A stretch of DNA of 64,000 bases from Leidyana gryllorum EB-2025a (GCA_048772705.1 JBLWGC010000115.1:1-64000); one strand, 5' to 3'. Counted from the stretch's first letter, positions 11,373 through 20,793 are shown. Program-made: numbers and translations. The notes: generated from the letters alone by a model not told the origin.

Positions 11373-11714
11373 GGTATCTCGATGGCAAGCGTCGATGGGA
11401 AAGAGAAAAGCTCGGTCCGAGTATGAAAACCTCGCCGCAGCTTCGTGTCATTCGACACGCATCGATGGGTATACCACGTGGTGGTGGGAGTAGTACTCTT
11501 TTACACTCAGATTGTATTGGAGAGAACAATAATGCACTGATCGCGGGCCCTCCGCACATCATAATCGTAGCCGTCCGTACGGACGCTCCCAACTTGTAGC
11601 CTCCGCCCACCGTAATTACTATTCTTCATGTTGACACCAACTCACACTCTCCAGACAAGCAGTGTAGAGAGTTATGAATGTGTGTGTTCGCGAGACGCTT
11701 GGCGACGCAATCAA
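11373..11714. other. Intergenic gap between two secreted-protein genes
   Basis: This 342 bp gap separates two - strand genes and should hold the promoter of the first. Longer frames crossing it on either strand are shadows of the neighbours. No other signal was seen. Confidence 0.4.
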
Positions 11715-12620
11715 TCACACATGCAGACCCGGCAGCAAACCTTCCTGTTTACCTGTACCCGATGGGGCATAATTGCCGTCCTGGGCTTTCTGCAAGCGCT
11801 CTGCAAAGTGTCGACGTCGTTCCTCCGAGAGTCCCGTTCCTCCACCTCCCAGGGATTCGCGAGCAATGGCAATGCCTGGATCAACAGTGGTGGTGGTGGT
11901 GGTCGTCGTCGTCAGAGGTCCATCGAAGGATTGACTTTCCCTATTGATGGCCCCGTCAGTTGCATCGCGTCTGGCCTCCGCCTCCGCTCCTGCCTCTTTG
12001 GTGAATTTGGCCTTGTCGGCCTCACTGGCCCCCAGGGGTCCCAGCAGACTGGCGTCGAACTGCTTCTGCATCTCCAAGAGCCATTGATCCTTGACGTAAT
12101 TCACTCCATAGTTCCACGAGGGCAGTATGCCTTCGGCCACTCCGGCGGTCATGTCGTTTTCTCTGAGCTGATTCCAGATCTCCGTGTCGGGCCGAATATA
12201 CCCATTCTCATCAAAGAACCCGAAACCAGTCTTAAGATTCGTCAAAAGGGCATTCCCTTTGCTCAGACGGTCGGGTATGATGCCTTTATTGACCACAGCC
12301 GCAGGATTCACGGGTAATCTGGCATCGCCTCCAATTTTTGAGAGTTGTTCCAACATTTTGGGATCGAGGCCAAAGTCGCTGGGTAACGCTGAACGCACAT
12401 TCTTGAGCGGACCCGACAGCGGGTCGGCTTCCTGCACAGAGCGCGACACCCCGCCCGACGACTCAGCAGATTGAGAAGATCGGGTGGAGGATGCGGCAGG
12501 GAGCTCATAAGGCACGAGACGCGGCACAGGGATCGGGACATAAACCGGCGTCACCTCGAATACGGGCAGATGAATGATTTGTGGTGCAGCTATGAGGTTA
12601 CTCCGAGCCCAGCCTGTCAT
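11715..12620 (-). CDS. Cluster protein with VPIPVPR element and RSVQ motif
   Basis: This 301-residue protein carries the two hallmarks of the cluster. TPVYVPIPVPRLVPYELP spans about residues 24-41, and GVSRSVQEADP has RSVQ at 60-63. The rest is a helical domain with several Trp residues, a run of nine Thr, and a basic C-terminal stretch. The first ATG is at 12620 (MTGWARSNLIAAPQIIHLP), a weak signal peptide compared with its relatives. The open frame runs to a TTG at 12662, and a missing short first exon upstream is quite possible. The order element-then-motif matches the 14125 and 17138 genes. Confidence 0.7.
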   Translation of the reverse strand: MTGWARSNLIAAPQIIHLPVFEVTPVYVPIPVPRLVPYELPAASSTRSSQSAESSGGVSRSVQEADPLSGPLKNVRSALPSDFGLDPKMLEQLSKIGGDARLPVNPAAVVNKGIIPDRLSKGNALLTNLKTGFGFFDENGYIRPDTEIWNQLRENDMTAGVAEGILPSWNYGVNYVKDQWLLEMQKQFDASLLGPLGASEADKAKFTKEAGAEAEARRDATDGAINRESQSFDGPLTTTTTTTTTVDPGIAIARESLGGGGTGLSEERRRHFAERLQKAQDGNYAPSGTGKQEGLLPGLHV

Positions 12621-13338
12621 TATTCGGTCGATGAGGGACAGGAAAAGCCCACAGCCGACCAAAAAGTCTCACTGTCTGCACTGTATCTCCTTATTCGCCC
12701 GGGACAAGCCGTCTCGATCCGACTGAGGCAGACAGAAAAGTGTCATAAGGTTGGTAGTTCGACCTTAAGCTGGCGAGAAGGTGGAGGCATTTCTCCAATG
12801 TCTGTTGGGCCCAACGAATCTCTTCCTCGTTTTCCACTTTTTGAAGCATCACACATTGCGACACGGCCCCGTCTCGTCTGAGACCTCTTACTCTGTTGAC
12901 CAATTACGCGTCTCCTATCTGTGGTGGGAGTATTTATGGCCACAAGGCGACATGAGACACTGGTGAGCGACGCTTATGTGTCGCCAGACGACATTGGCAC
13001 TGTAAGAAGATCGCTGAAGCCGTATCGAATAGCGGGGGTGACAAGTTTGGGAGTTTGAGAATCTGAACGTTTGGAGGGTACTCCCCTCGGAAACGTTCTG
13101 TAGGAGACGCCGCGCTGCGCTGCGCCGCGCCGTAGAGGCACAGCAAACGCAACTCGTGTCTCCAAGTGGAACGGTGTGGTGAGAGTCGTCAATGGGTGTC
13201 TCCCGCGACGACAGTGGGAGAGTGGTGCCAGGGTTGTGGAGAGACATTTGGTCACTATTTCTTCCGAGAAGGAGGAATCTTGAATGTGTGGGCGTACTGA
13301 TGATTGTTGAAACGAGGGACAGAAAAGCAAACTAACTC
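12621..13338. other. Divergent intergenic region, 718 bp
   Basis: This is the gap between the start of a - strand gene and the start of a + strand gene, so probably two promoters. A GC-rich tract of alternating gcc/gcg/ctg (about 13108-13132) can pair with itself. A short - strand frame (12691-12849) is discussed under rejected items. No RNA gene was recognised. Confidence 0.4.
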
Positions 13339-14096
13339 ATGAGAGCGAGCTTGCTTCTCACTGCGGTAGCGTGGGCTAATGGATGGACGTCTCCATGCGC
13401 CCCTCCCCAGGTGATCAGGACACCTATTTATCGTGTCAACGAGGTGCCATGTGAGTCGTGTCATGATGGACACCAGCACATATGTTGTCTCAGTCCCGAT
13501 CCCTGTGCCACAATTCTTTCCGATGGGTGGAGCGCGGCCGGTGAGTCAAGTTGATATCTGTTTGTATGGGGTCTCAGACGGTATTGGCGAACCAGAACGG
13601 GTGGGGCGGAGGTGCTGCCCATACATTTCAGGCTTTGATGTCTGATCACGCTGGGAGGGGGGCCTCCCGAGGTTCTGATGAGGGCCGAAAGGGGAGAGGT
13701 GGAGGGGAGAGATCGACTTCCCAGATTTCCGGATCCTCGTCGGATGAACCGAAGCGTACCACCCAGTCTCACGTGGAAGATGAGGACAACACGCACGAAT
13801 TGATTGTGAAGGGAGGGGACGGCGCGAGTGGACAAGGTATCATAATGAACAACCACGGTATTCTGAGTGGAACCAATACTGGTGTGTCTCTGCATGTGCT
13901 ATCTTCCGTGGGAAGTGGAGCCAAGTATCGCACAGTCGAAAACGAAGAGAACAAGGTGAACATTGTCAGAACCAGTCGACGGAGTGTTGGAGACCAGCAA
14001 GAATTAGAGAAGGAGGGAACTGCTCTGGACATTGGTCGCGTAGCGAAAGGCGACCAGCAATTACAAGTAGCCCCTTTGGTGTCCCCAAATGAATGA
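13339..14096 (+). CDS. Secreted cluster protein, VPFPIPVP element
   Basis: Three exons: 13339-13450, 13494-13540 and 13578-14096 (introns 43 and 37 bp), giving 225 residues. Signal peptide MRASLLLTAVAWANGWT leads to VNEVPFPIPVPQFFPMGG (about residues 33-50), restored only when the first intron is removed, then AAHTFQALMS at the place where relatives have R[ST][AV]Q. The remainder is polar: a Gly/Arg/Ser-rich stretch, then alternating charged segments. The tiny 47 bp middle exon encodes little more than the proline element. The next gene starts 28 bp after the stop. The R of the motif is absent here, so if it is a cleavage site it may be lost. Confidence 0.75.
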
Positions 14097-14124
14097 AGTC
14101 GCCGGTAGGCGAAAAACTGTTGCT

Positions 14125-14595
14125 ATGCGTTGGATCACAATTGTAAAGTGCGTGCTTGCCCACCAAGCAATCTACCTCCCTCAGTTTACCTTCCGTACCG
14201 TTCCTGTGCCGATTCCGGTGCCACGATATGTACCAACGCTAATGCAGCCGCCCCCCAGCAGCACAGTCGCTGATCGGAATCAGGCATTACGGGGCAGAAG
14301 ATCAGCGCAGGCGACCGGAAGCAAGAGTGTGCAAGGGATCGATAGCTACAGCGATAGCTACAGCGACAGCGAGAGCTACAGCGACAGCGAGGAACCTGTT
14401 GATATCAACTACTACAATGGAGGATCTGCGAATGAACAGACATCGATGCAATCTCAGAACTCAGGAATTGGATCGGCGCTTCAGGTGCTGCTGGATCTTA
14501 ATGTCATCGCTGGTCTTCTGAGCAAGCAGCAAACAGTCGATAATCATGCGTCACGGCTTAATGTCAAGGGTCAGTCGGGACAGAGGCCGGCATAA
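14125..14595 (+). CDS. Secreted protein: VPIPVPRYVP, RSAQA, C-terminal module
   Basis: This 156-residue protein is the clearest prototype of the family. The signal peptide is MRWITIVKCVLAHQA. Then come FRTVPVPIPVPRYVPTL (about 24-40), GRRSAQATG with RSAQA at 59-63, an acidic Ser/Asp/Tyr repeat (SYSDSYSDSES), and the C-terminal module GIGSALQVLLDLNVIAGLLS followed by KQQTVDNHASR. An upstream ATG at 14089 overlaps the previous gene's stop and would hide the signal peptide, so 14125 is chosen. No intron. The Ser/Asp repeat resembles casein-kinase-type substrates, which is a family-level guess only. Confidence 0.82.
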   Translation: MRWITIVKCVLAHQAIYLPQFTFRTVPVPIPVPRYVPTLMQPPPSSTVADRNQALRGRRSAQATGSKSVQGIDSYSDSYSDSESYSDSEEPVDINYYNGGSANEQTSMQSQNSGIGSALQVLLDLNVIAGLLSKQQTVDNHASRLNVKGQSGQRPA

Positions 14596-14660
14596 CCGGT
14601 TCCTCCCCATTGACTGAAAAAGAATCTGAACGTACACAATACGTGACAAGCATCATCGCA

Positions 14661-15498
14661 ATGCGCGCGACTTTGCTATGCCCAGTGCTCTTGACTGTCC
14701 TGGCGACAGCTCATAACTGTATTAAAACCCCAACAACTAATGCTGCCCTACTTCGCAGTCGTGCCTTTGGCGCACCGGCACTACAAGGGATCGGTATCGG
14801 AGCAGGCGCCGGAGTCGGAGCCAAAGCGGGTGTTAGCACCCAGGGTTTCGGGGACTACTACAACCGCCCCTACTGGAATAATTACTGGCGTCCGTTTCTG
14901 ACCAGTTCGGCCTACTCCCGTCAACCCTCCTTTGACAGCTATCAGGCTGGACCCAACCGTGAGTTCTATCTGGCAACATCGAGTTTGATCAATGATACCA
15001 ACAGAGGGAGGTTCAACGCTTATCGGCGGTGGAAGCGGCCGTCAGGCTACCGTGCAGAGCTTGGATGAGAGGGTTGAGTCGCACGACGGTGGTATGTCCA
15101 ACATGGGTTGGTCAATGTCTGAGAATGCCGCGGGTGCACTCAATGACTTTAGCTTCGCCGCCAAGATCTGGGCACTCCTGTCACACATCGCCAAGGACGA
15201 CCAAGACACATCCCGCAGTGAAAGCTTCACCGACGTCGGCCCTGACCACCCCCAGCGTGAGGTTATGGCGGTGGCCCCCAGTGGCCCTAACGACGTCCAC
15301 CGCGAGCTACCTTACCCCACCAAGACCATAAATACCAATGCTGGTGAGGGTAATGTGGGCTTCCACCATGGTGTGGACAATCACGGTCTCGGAAACGGCC
15401 TCTCCGGATACCTCCAAATCATGGCCTTCCTCGCCGACGTTTTCAACTCGGAGCGGAAGGCGAGCCGGACCCGCAGTGAAACTAATGTCAACTCCTGA
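14661..15498 (+). CDS. Secreted protein with two C-terminal modules
   Basis: Exons 14661-14958 and 15005-15498 (46 bp phase-1 intron) give 263 residues. The signal peptide is MRATLLCPVLLTVLATAHN. A Gly/Ala tract with AGVSTQGFGDYY is shared with the - strand gene at 18831-19390. After the intron, GRQATVQSLDER lies where relatives have R[ST][AV]Q. Two copies of the C-terminal module follow: LNDFSFAAKIWALLSHIAKD and LGNGLSGYLQIMAFLADVFN, each ending in a charged Ser/Arg/Glu tail. This is an internal duplication. The open frame reaches a TTG at 14610, but ATG 14661 begins the signal peptide. Confidence 0.8.
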
Positions 15499-15792
15499 TC
15501 GCCTTTTACCTCCCACCCCTCTTGGAGAATGTAATCTGTAAATAACCTTCTATCGAACATTTATACTCTACACGCTGTAATGGCTCGAACTGACAACTCC
15601 TGACGACTTGGCGTGCCTATCGAAACAACACCGCCCCGGGCAAGCAGGCATTTGCGGGTGCGCGTTGCTTTTCCGCACCCCAATGGGAAAGGCAGTCAGC
15701 CATCTCGTTAACGTCCCGCGGTCCCGCGGCCGGTGAAAAGATCTCCATTTTCCAGTCGGCACTGCCTCAGCATCTGACCATAGTTGACCAAC

Positions 15793-16256
15793 ATGTACAG
15801 GTGGATTGTATCTACTGCTCTTGTAGCGCTTACGCGCGCGCACTATTATGATGCGTACGCATCACAGAGCTGCCCGCCACCTCAGATATACTATTGTGAG
15901 TCGCGAGAGGCCTCGAGACACGTTATATTCATTCTTCTCCTCGCTATTCAGATCCTGTGTACCGAACTGTCAATGTTGATTGGCAAATTCCGTATCCCAC
16001 CTTCAGTGCTCCCAGCACACAGGCGGTGAACGCACCCGTCGTGGCAGAACAAGGCCTCGCACGATCAGCGCAAGCGTTCCACGGAATCAATAACGTTTCG
16101 GGCGGACAGTCGAACAGTGGGGGCGGCTCCACCGTCGGTTCCAGTGGCGCCCTGAACGGTGTCAATTTGGCCGCGAAGGGTGCCGTTCTCTTATCCAACC
16201 TCCTCGCCAAAGAACAAACTTCTCGCTGGGACAGCAGTTCGATCTCGGCGCACTAA
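15793..16256 (+). CDS. Secreted protein with RSAQAF motif and C-terminal module
   Basis: Exons 15793-15895 and 15952-16256 (56 bp phase-1 intron) give 135 residues. The signal peptide MYRWIVSTALVALTRAHYY precedes a Cys/Pro stretch. YYPVYRTVNVDWQIPYPTF replaces the VPIPVP element of relatives, and the intron falls inside it as in the 13339 gene. GLARSAQAFHGIN has RSAQA at 72-76. A Gly/Ser linker follows, then GVNLAAKGAVLLSNLLAKEQ, the C-terminal module. The same motif with Phe after it (ARSAQAF) recurs in the 21871-22569 protein on the opposite strand. Confidence 0.82.
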
Positions 16257-16323
16257 TCGCAGGCCCAGGGACACTTTGCGTCATATGTGAAAACATACAT
16301 TGTTTAGTAATCGCAATGCTCCT

Positions 16324-17079
16324 ATGCATCATATGTTAATCAACCCACTTCTTATTCTATATCACTATTTGGAGTGCGTTCCTGCTCTCTCACGTATCAA
16401 TGGATCAGGTGGGGTGGCCCTCCAGCTTCCGAACTATACACAAGTGGACTTTGTTCAACCCCCCCATTTCGGCACCACCGTAGCTCAGGTCGAACATGAT
16501 TCTGACAGCTACTTATCGCAATCGCCAGCACAAGTTGGGCAAACCGGAAGCTTGCGCGCTCAGGCCGAACAACCTCTTCCAATCAGCACTAACCACCGAG
16601 CACCACACCAACTTGTCGTCGAGGCTGGCGCGATTCACTCCAATGCGCTCAGAGGGACTTCCACAGACCGTAAAAAAGACATCCCCCACAACAGTGGGAT
16701 CGACCCAGTAGCTGACGACCACTTGGAAGCTGCCCCCCCAACGACCAGCAGTACCACTTCAAACCGGCTGCAGCCCGTTAGGCAAAACTCAAATGCACCA
16801 AGCCAAAGAAAGACACAGCCGGACGAGGCGAAAGCAGTGATTACCAGCCCAACGACGACGACTACTACACCCTCACTGACGAAAACGCACATTTCCACAA
16901 CCACACCTGACGCTCTCACAAGTTCGGAAGAAGACTCAAGTGTGCTAAGACACAATGACGCATCGAGAGACTCACAATCCATATTGAATAGCTTTGTCAA
17001 TAAAGTCAATGAGTATCGTTTACGGCGAAAGAAGCTTTTCAGACCGGGCCAACTGATTCCGGTGACGACGGAAATGTGA
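16324..17079 (+). CDS. Secreted Thr/Ser-rich protein, LRAQA motif
   Basis: This is a 251-residue protein. ATG 16324 or 16333 begins a hydrophobic leader, MLINPLLILYHYLECVPA. Residues 73-81 read QTGSLRAQA, a variant of the cluster motif with Leu before Arg and no Ser/Thr after it. A Thr-rich region (SPTTTTTTPS) suggests mucin-type O-glycosylation, as on many apicomplexan secreted proteins. A C-terminal basic helix, FVNKVNEYRLRRKKLF, replaces the usual hydrophobic module. A short intron near the 5' end (around 16400) cannot be excluded because the sequence atggatcaggtgggg could act as a donor. Confidence 0.7.
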   Translation: MHHMLINPLLILYHYLECVPALSRINGSGGVALQLPNYTQVDFVQPPHFGTTVAQVEHDSDSYLSQSPAQVGQTGSLRAQAEQPLPISTNHRAPHQLVVEAGAIHSNALRGTSTDRKKDIPHNSGIDPVADDHLEAAPPTTSSTTSNRLQPVRQNSNAPSQRKTQPDEAKAVITSPTTTTTTPSLTKTHISTTTPDALTSSEEDSSVLRHNDASRDSQSILNSFVNKVNEYRLRRKKLFRPGQLIPVTTEM

Positions 17080-17137
17080 TTTAGGTTTTCAGCACCTCCA
17101 GCAGGCTTGATAGGAAAAGTGTGCATATCGCATCCAA

Positions 17138-17906
17138 ATGATGCGGAAGCTCGTGTTCTCAGCCGTTCTGGCAATTGGAAGTTCTGCAAGCGATTGGGGT
17201 TTCCTCGGATGGGATACCGGTCTTGCTCGTTCCGCTGGCCGTCACCAAGCCGTCGATGAAGAATTGCAGTTGGCACTCGCCTTGCTGAGCATTCCCCCTC
17301 CGCCTATATCGAACTTGCCTCCGTTGGTGATCCCAGTCCCGTTTCCGGTGCAAGTGCCGGTGTACGTGTCAGCTCCGACTACCGCCGGTGTTTCGCGGAC
17401 TGCGCAATCTTTGCGGGGTGGCGGTTCAGCCCCTCCCGCCGGAGCGGCAGGTGGCTCTTTGGTGAAGCAGGTGCAGGGGACGGCGAGGAAGTCTCTCGAA
17501 GATCTGGTAGACGGTGGCAAGCATGAGCAGGACGTCAACCGTCCTCTTACACCTTATCATCCTGGTCAGGTGGTGCCCATCGAGGAGGTTTCCAACGGTA
17601 AGGCGTGAGATATCTGAGGGTTATCGAGCATCAGCTCCTCAATCGGTTGACAGAGACGGAGTAGCGAGGAGCGTTCAGGCCGCTGAGGATGGTGGCGAGC
17701 CCCAAAATCACCACCACCACCACCATGGTGGTGTAGGAGATGTTCGTCAAATCTTTGGAGGAGATTCGTCGCAACAGACAGTTCTGCAGGATGGTAACAA
17801 AGGTATTGGGGTGGCTAACAATTTCTACACCTCCCTCGGATTGCTCGACAACTGGGGATCGCAGAAGCAGACAACGCAGAAGAGTTCCAATCAACTGACG
17901 TCATGA
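17138..17906 (+). CDS. Secreted protein with two RS/TxQ motifs and His6
   Basis: Exons 17138-17597 and 17635-17906 (37 bp phase-1 intron) give 243 residues. Signal peptide MMRKLVFSAVLAIGSSAS is followed by LVIPVPFPVQVPVYV (about 63-77), GVSRTAQSLRGG (RTAQ 87-90), and a second motif GVARSVQAAED (RSVQ 165-168) that is in frame only after splicing. Next come six His in a row, then NKGIGVANNFYTSLGLLDNW, the C-terminal module. A partial third copy, GLARSAGRH, lies near residue 28. Two full motifs would mean two processing events if the motif is cleaved. The gene is convergent with the next, 17 bp away. Confidence 0.82.
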
Positions 17907-17923
17907 GCTCAGCCGGATTGTTA

Positions 17924-18655
17924 TCAACGTTGGTGAATCGTAGTATTCTTCTTTTTTACGTCTTTGCCGCGATACTCGCCGCCTGCGATACCCGCAAGTA
18001 TTGGCAACTCACCGCTGAAAAACATGTTTGTCAGTATCCCTTCTCCCCCCTTTTGATAATAAGCATTGTCTTCTAGATCATCTCCCGTGAAGGTCATCTG
18101 CACAGATCGCTCGGGAGTTTTGCCGTCCTCGCCGTCAGACTGTGGGGAGGCTTTGGGCGACGCCTCACCGGCCTCCACGTCTTGACTTGTTACGGACCAC
18201 TTGGAGGAACTGGTGAATGCGGTTGCGGGAGAACCAGACACAAAGGTTGTTGGAGGACCGGGCTGAGCGTACACCACTGTGGTGCTGGGCTGGGTGTAGA
18301 CGACGCTAGCAGGCGGGGGACTGTAAAATACAGTCGATCCTCCTCCAAGAGCCGTAAAAGATGGAGTGCTTCCTGGTATCACCACGATCTGTGTCGTGCC
18401 TCCCGCCACACCCGGACTGTATGACACGGTGGAGGACGACGAAAAGTCGACTTGGTACTTCGGAATGTTCCGAGCTGTCATAACAGCTTGAAGGTATGCG
18501 CGCCGATCGTTTTGAGCCGGAAATAGGCCTTCATTGCCGTACCCAGGCAGCCGGCTCGCCATGGGCCGACCATATTGCAAGTGGACATGAGGGAGCCATC
18601 CACAAGAGGCTTCCGCCAGGCCATGAGCGATAACGAGACCAATCACGTGTCTCAT
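17924..18655 (-). CDS. Secreted Ser/Thr/Tyr-rich protein with RSVQ motif
   Basis: This 243-residue protein starts at ATG 18655, and MRHVIGLVIAHGLAEASCG is a plausible signal peptide. A central repetitive part contains VVYTQPSTTVVYAQPG and related Tyr/Pro/Ser blocks. The motif RSVQM lies at 183-187 (PERSVQMTFTGDD), nearer the C-terminus than in relatives. After it comes GILTNMFFSGELPILAGIAG, a hydrophobic stretch in the position of the C-terminal module, then a Lys-rich end. A short intron around 18035-18075 is conceivable but the frame is open through it. The protein lacks the VPIPVP element. Confidence 0.75.
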   Translation of the reverse strand: MRHVIGLVIAHGLAEASCGWLPHVHLQYGRPMASRLPGYGNEGLFPAQNDRRAYLQAVMTARNIPKYQVDFSSSSTVSYSPGVAGGTTQIVVIPGSTPSFTALGGGSTVFYSPPPASVVYTQPSTTVVYAQPGPPTTFVSGSPATAFTSSSKWSVTSQDVEAGEASPKASPQSDGEDGKTPERSVQMTFTGDDLEDNAYYQKGGEGILTNMFFSGELPILAGIAGGEYRGKDVKKKNTTIHQR

Positions 18656-18830
18656 GAGAGATGCCCCGAAGCTTTTTCTCGGGAGGGCTCTACATAAGTC
18701 CCATCAATAAGCCCAAGACCGTCACTGCTTTTACTCCTCCGGTGCTTACAACTGGGTGGGCTGCAGTCATATTACGTCTCATATTTGGTCAGTTAATGGC
18801 ATATAGCAGTAGCGTTAAGAATGTGCGATT

Positions 18831-19390
18831 CTAATAACGGCGGTGACTGTACATATTGGTCAGGTCGATGTTGCTCGAGGATGATTGCTGGTTGTTCGCG
18901 TCTCCGAGAACTCCGTTCGCAACGTTAGCACGGAGGCTTCCACTAGCGCCGTTGAGGGCACCGTTTTCCATGTTACGGTGGTTAGTCACGCGAGCTGCGT
19001 CGTCATTCTGAGATCCGCTGGGCAACGCTTGGGCGGTACGCGACAAGCCACCACGAACACCGTAACCACGATTCCACCAGCCGCCTGCCGTTCGAAGCAT
19101 AAATGTAGCGTCCTTCACCTCACTCACGGTTGTATCTACCCCAAGGATAGTAATTACGGCGGCCCCAGCCACCCCAGGGTCCGTCCCACTCTCCGAAACC
19201 TGTTAGGGGGAGATTTGTTGTTGCCAGTGCATGTTCACTAACCTTGGGTGGAGACACCAGCACCAGCACCAACGCCGACCCCGAGCCCCGCAGGGCTGGG
19301 TGCAGTGCCTGCGGTATAAGCGGTATAAGCGGTATCACAGTGGGCTGTGGCCGCAGCGATCAGAGCAGATCCAATAATAGCAAATTTCAT
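18831..19390 (-). CDS. Secreted Gly/Trp-rich protein with RTAQA motif
   Basis: Three exons, 19390-19243, 19199-19128 and 19084-18831, have two 43 bp phase-1 introns. They yield 157 residues that no single frame shows. The signal peptide MKFAIIGSALIAAATAHCD is followed by a Gly/Ala tract, AGVSTQGFGEWDGPWGGW, then RGYGVRGGLSRTAQALPSG with RTAQA at 89-93, then a polar Asn/Ser tail. The first exon boundary falls in STQG/FG, and the block matches the + strand gene at 14661-15498, so these two are paralogues on opposite strands. The stop of exon 3 is TAA at 18831-18833. Confidence 0.8.
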
Positions 19391-19889
19391 GTTGCCTTAA
19401 GTTTGTCCAGTTGTGAGGGACCAGCGGTCAACCATGAAAGGAGCATTTTTCATACAATCCCAATGACCCATCATGCCTCCCTCATCTTTCGTGGGAAAAT
19501 CGGGAGGAAGTGGGTCGCAGAATCCACACCGTAGAATATACACTGTTCACTCAGAGCACACACACACACACACCGTGCGTACGGCACTCAGCCCCGCTCA
19601 ATCAAAAAGCAGCAGTAAAGCCCCAGATGAACATACTAGACATCAGTATTACACATTTATGCAGAATCTATGCGATAATGCACCGGTCGCGGAAAGCTTT
19701 TTTTACGGTGAACCTGTCGGCAGCCCTATGGGCCGATTAGCGATATATCCCTGGGCTGTTCTTGACAACGGGCGCTCGGTGCGATGCAGCGACGCGATAA
19801 TAGTGTCGTCGATCCGGCCGGTTCCGGAGCCCCTGTGCCGCAGCAATAGAAAGGGTTGCCCAAATGTTGAGAGCGCAGACACAGGGCCT
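19391..19889. other. Intergenic region with a short CA repeat
   Basis: This gap of about 500 bp is upstream of the 19390 start. A CA dinucleotide run of about 17 bp sits near 19557-19573. Open frames crossing the region on either strand have no signal peptide or family features. If the - strand gene at 19890 has a second exon, that exon would lie in the right part of this gap. Confidence 0.4.
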
Positions 19890-20156
19890 CTAAAGATTCG
19901 CAGGTGATCTCACCTTGTCGAGCAGTACAGCCTCCTCGGGACTGGAGTGCGTGAGTTCTCTCAGTCGCCTGCGGTGCTGCTGATGACATCCGTTCCGCTG
20001 TGTGGCTCGCCCATAGTACCCGAAATACGAGGGCTTTCTGACGAACCCTCTAATCGGTCGTCTGGACCGGAAAGGTCGCAGATACCATGAGTGACCCATC
20101 ACTAGATTGCACCAGATGGGGATCAAAAGGATCAGAATCAGAGTAGGAACTCGCAT
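19890..20156 (-). CDS. Small secreted basic protein
   Basis: This 88-residue protein starts at ATG 20156 with signal peptide MRVPTLILILLIPIWCNLVM. The mature part is strongly basic and aromatic (SWYLRPFRSRRPIRGFVRK, YFGYYGRA). It lacks the R[ST][AV]Q motif. Near the end the coding strand reads AAG|GTGAGATC, a good splice donor, so the last seven codons may really be intron and the true C-terminus could continue in a second exon toward 19750. I report the unspliced form. Confidence 0.6.
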   Translation of the reverse strand: MRVPTLILILLIPIWCNLVMGHSWYLRPFRSRRPIRGFVRKPSYFGYYGRATQRNGCHQQHRRRLRELTHSSPEEAVLLDKVRSPANL

Positions 20157-20484
20157 ATTGTCCCGATAAGGGTCACTTTTTCATTAGCCAGCGGTGGTAA
20201 AGTGACGTCGGTGTGCTTGACGAGCTGCCCACTGTTCATCCCTGGTTACACAATTTACATAGGAAGGCTCCCGAGCAAGAAAAGACGAGAAAGTACCAAT
20301 GTGGGGTGTATCTGGTGTATAGGAAGATTATTACTTTACTACTTGTCAGAGTGTAGAAACAAAGTGTCTTCCGGTTCCCAAAGGTTATATAATAGGCGAG
20401 AAAGCAATAAAGGAATACATCATACTCGTTCTGATGTCGTCATCGAGGCGGTCAAAGTGGCAGGTATGCTGCTTCGAGAGCGAA
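20157..20484. other. Intergenic region
   Basis: This is a gap of about 330 bp between two - strand secreted-protein genes. A + strand frame begins here (20202) and runs antisense through the next gene, but it has no domain, signal peptide or good start context and is treated as a shadow. Nothing else was recognised. Confidence 0.4.
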
Positions 20485-20793
20485 CTAAGGGATTGGCAGA
20501 CTCGGAGTTGACGGGAGAGCTCCAGTGGCTCCACCAGTCACTGCCCCAGCACCTGCGAGAGGGTTGGGGAAGCCGATCGACCCCGAGAAGGTGGCCGAAG
20601 GGAAGAAGGGCAAGAACGCAGGAGGAGTGAGACCGAAGCTGTAGGTAAAGTCGGCCGGGCCCCGGAGTATCGGCCTCGCGAAAGGACCCAGTGCAACAGG
20701 CGGAGTGTAGCAGGGATGCATCGAAGTCTTATAATAGTCGTACATTCCCATCGCGGGGGTCAACAACAGAACGAGTGACGTATATTTGAGCAT
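20485..20793 (-). CDS. Small secreted protein, Pro/Gly-rich
   Basis: This 102-residue protein starts at ATG 20793 with a strong signal peptide, MLKYTSLVLLLTPAMGMYD. The mature part begins YYKTSMHPCYTPPVALGPF and continues as Pro, Phe, Gly and Ala-rich sequence with no charge clusters. The cluster motif is absent. It is a single exon in the - strand block with its neighbours. It could be a structural or wall-type protein, but that is a guess from composition. Confidence 0.7.
   Translation of the reverse strand: MLKYTSLVLLLTPAMGMYDYYKTSMHPCYTPPVALGPFARPILRGPADFTYSFGLTPPAFLPFFPSATFSGSIGFPNPLAGAGAVTGGATGALPSTPSLPIP

Noticed and set aside
12691-12849. Short - strand frame encoding about 52 residues (MLQKVENEEEIRWAQ...)
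   Set aside because: It looks faintly like a helical protein, but it is short, lies in a promoter-sized gap and has no recognised relative; it may be a lone exon. Not supported enough to list.
19473-19907. + strand frame crossing the CA repeat
   Set aside because: It contains a simple-repeat-derived His/Thr run and no features; treated as chance.
20202-20630. + strand frame of about 140 codons antisense to a secreted gene
   Set aside because: No signal peptide or domain, and the opposite strand has a clear leader and family-like composition.
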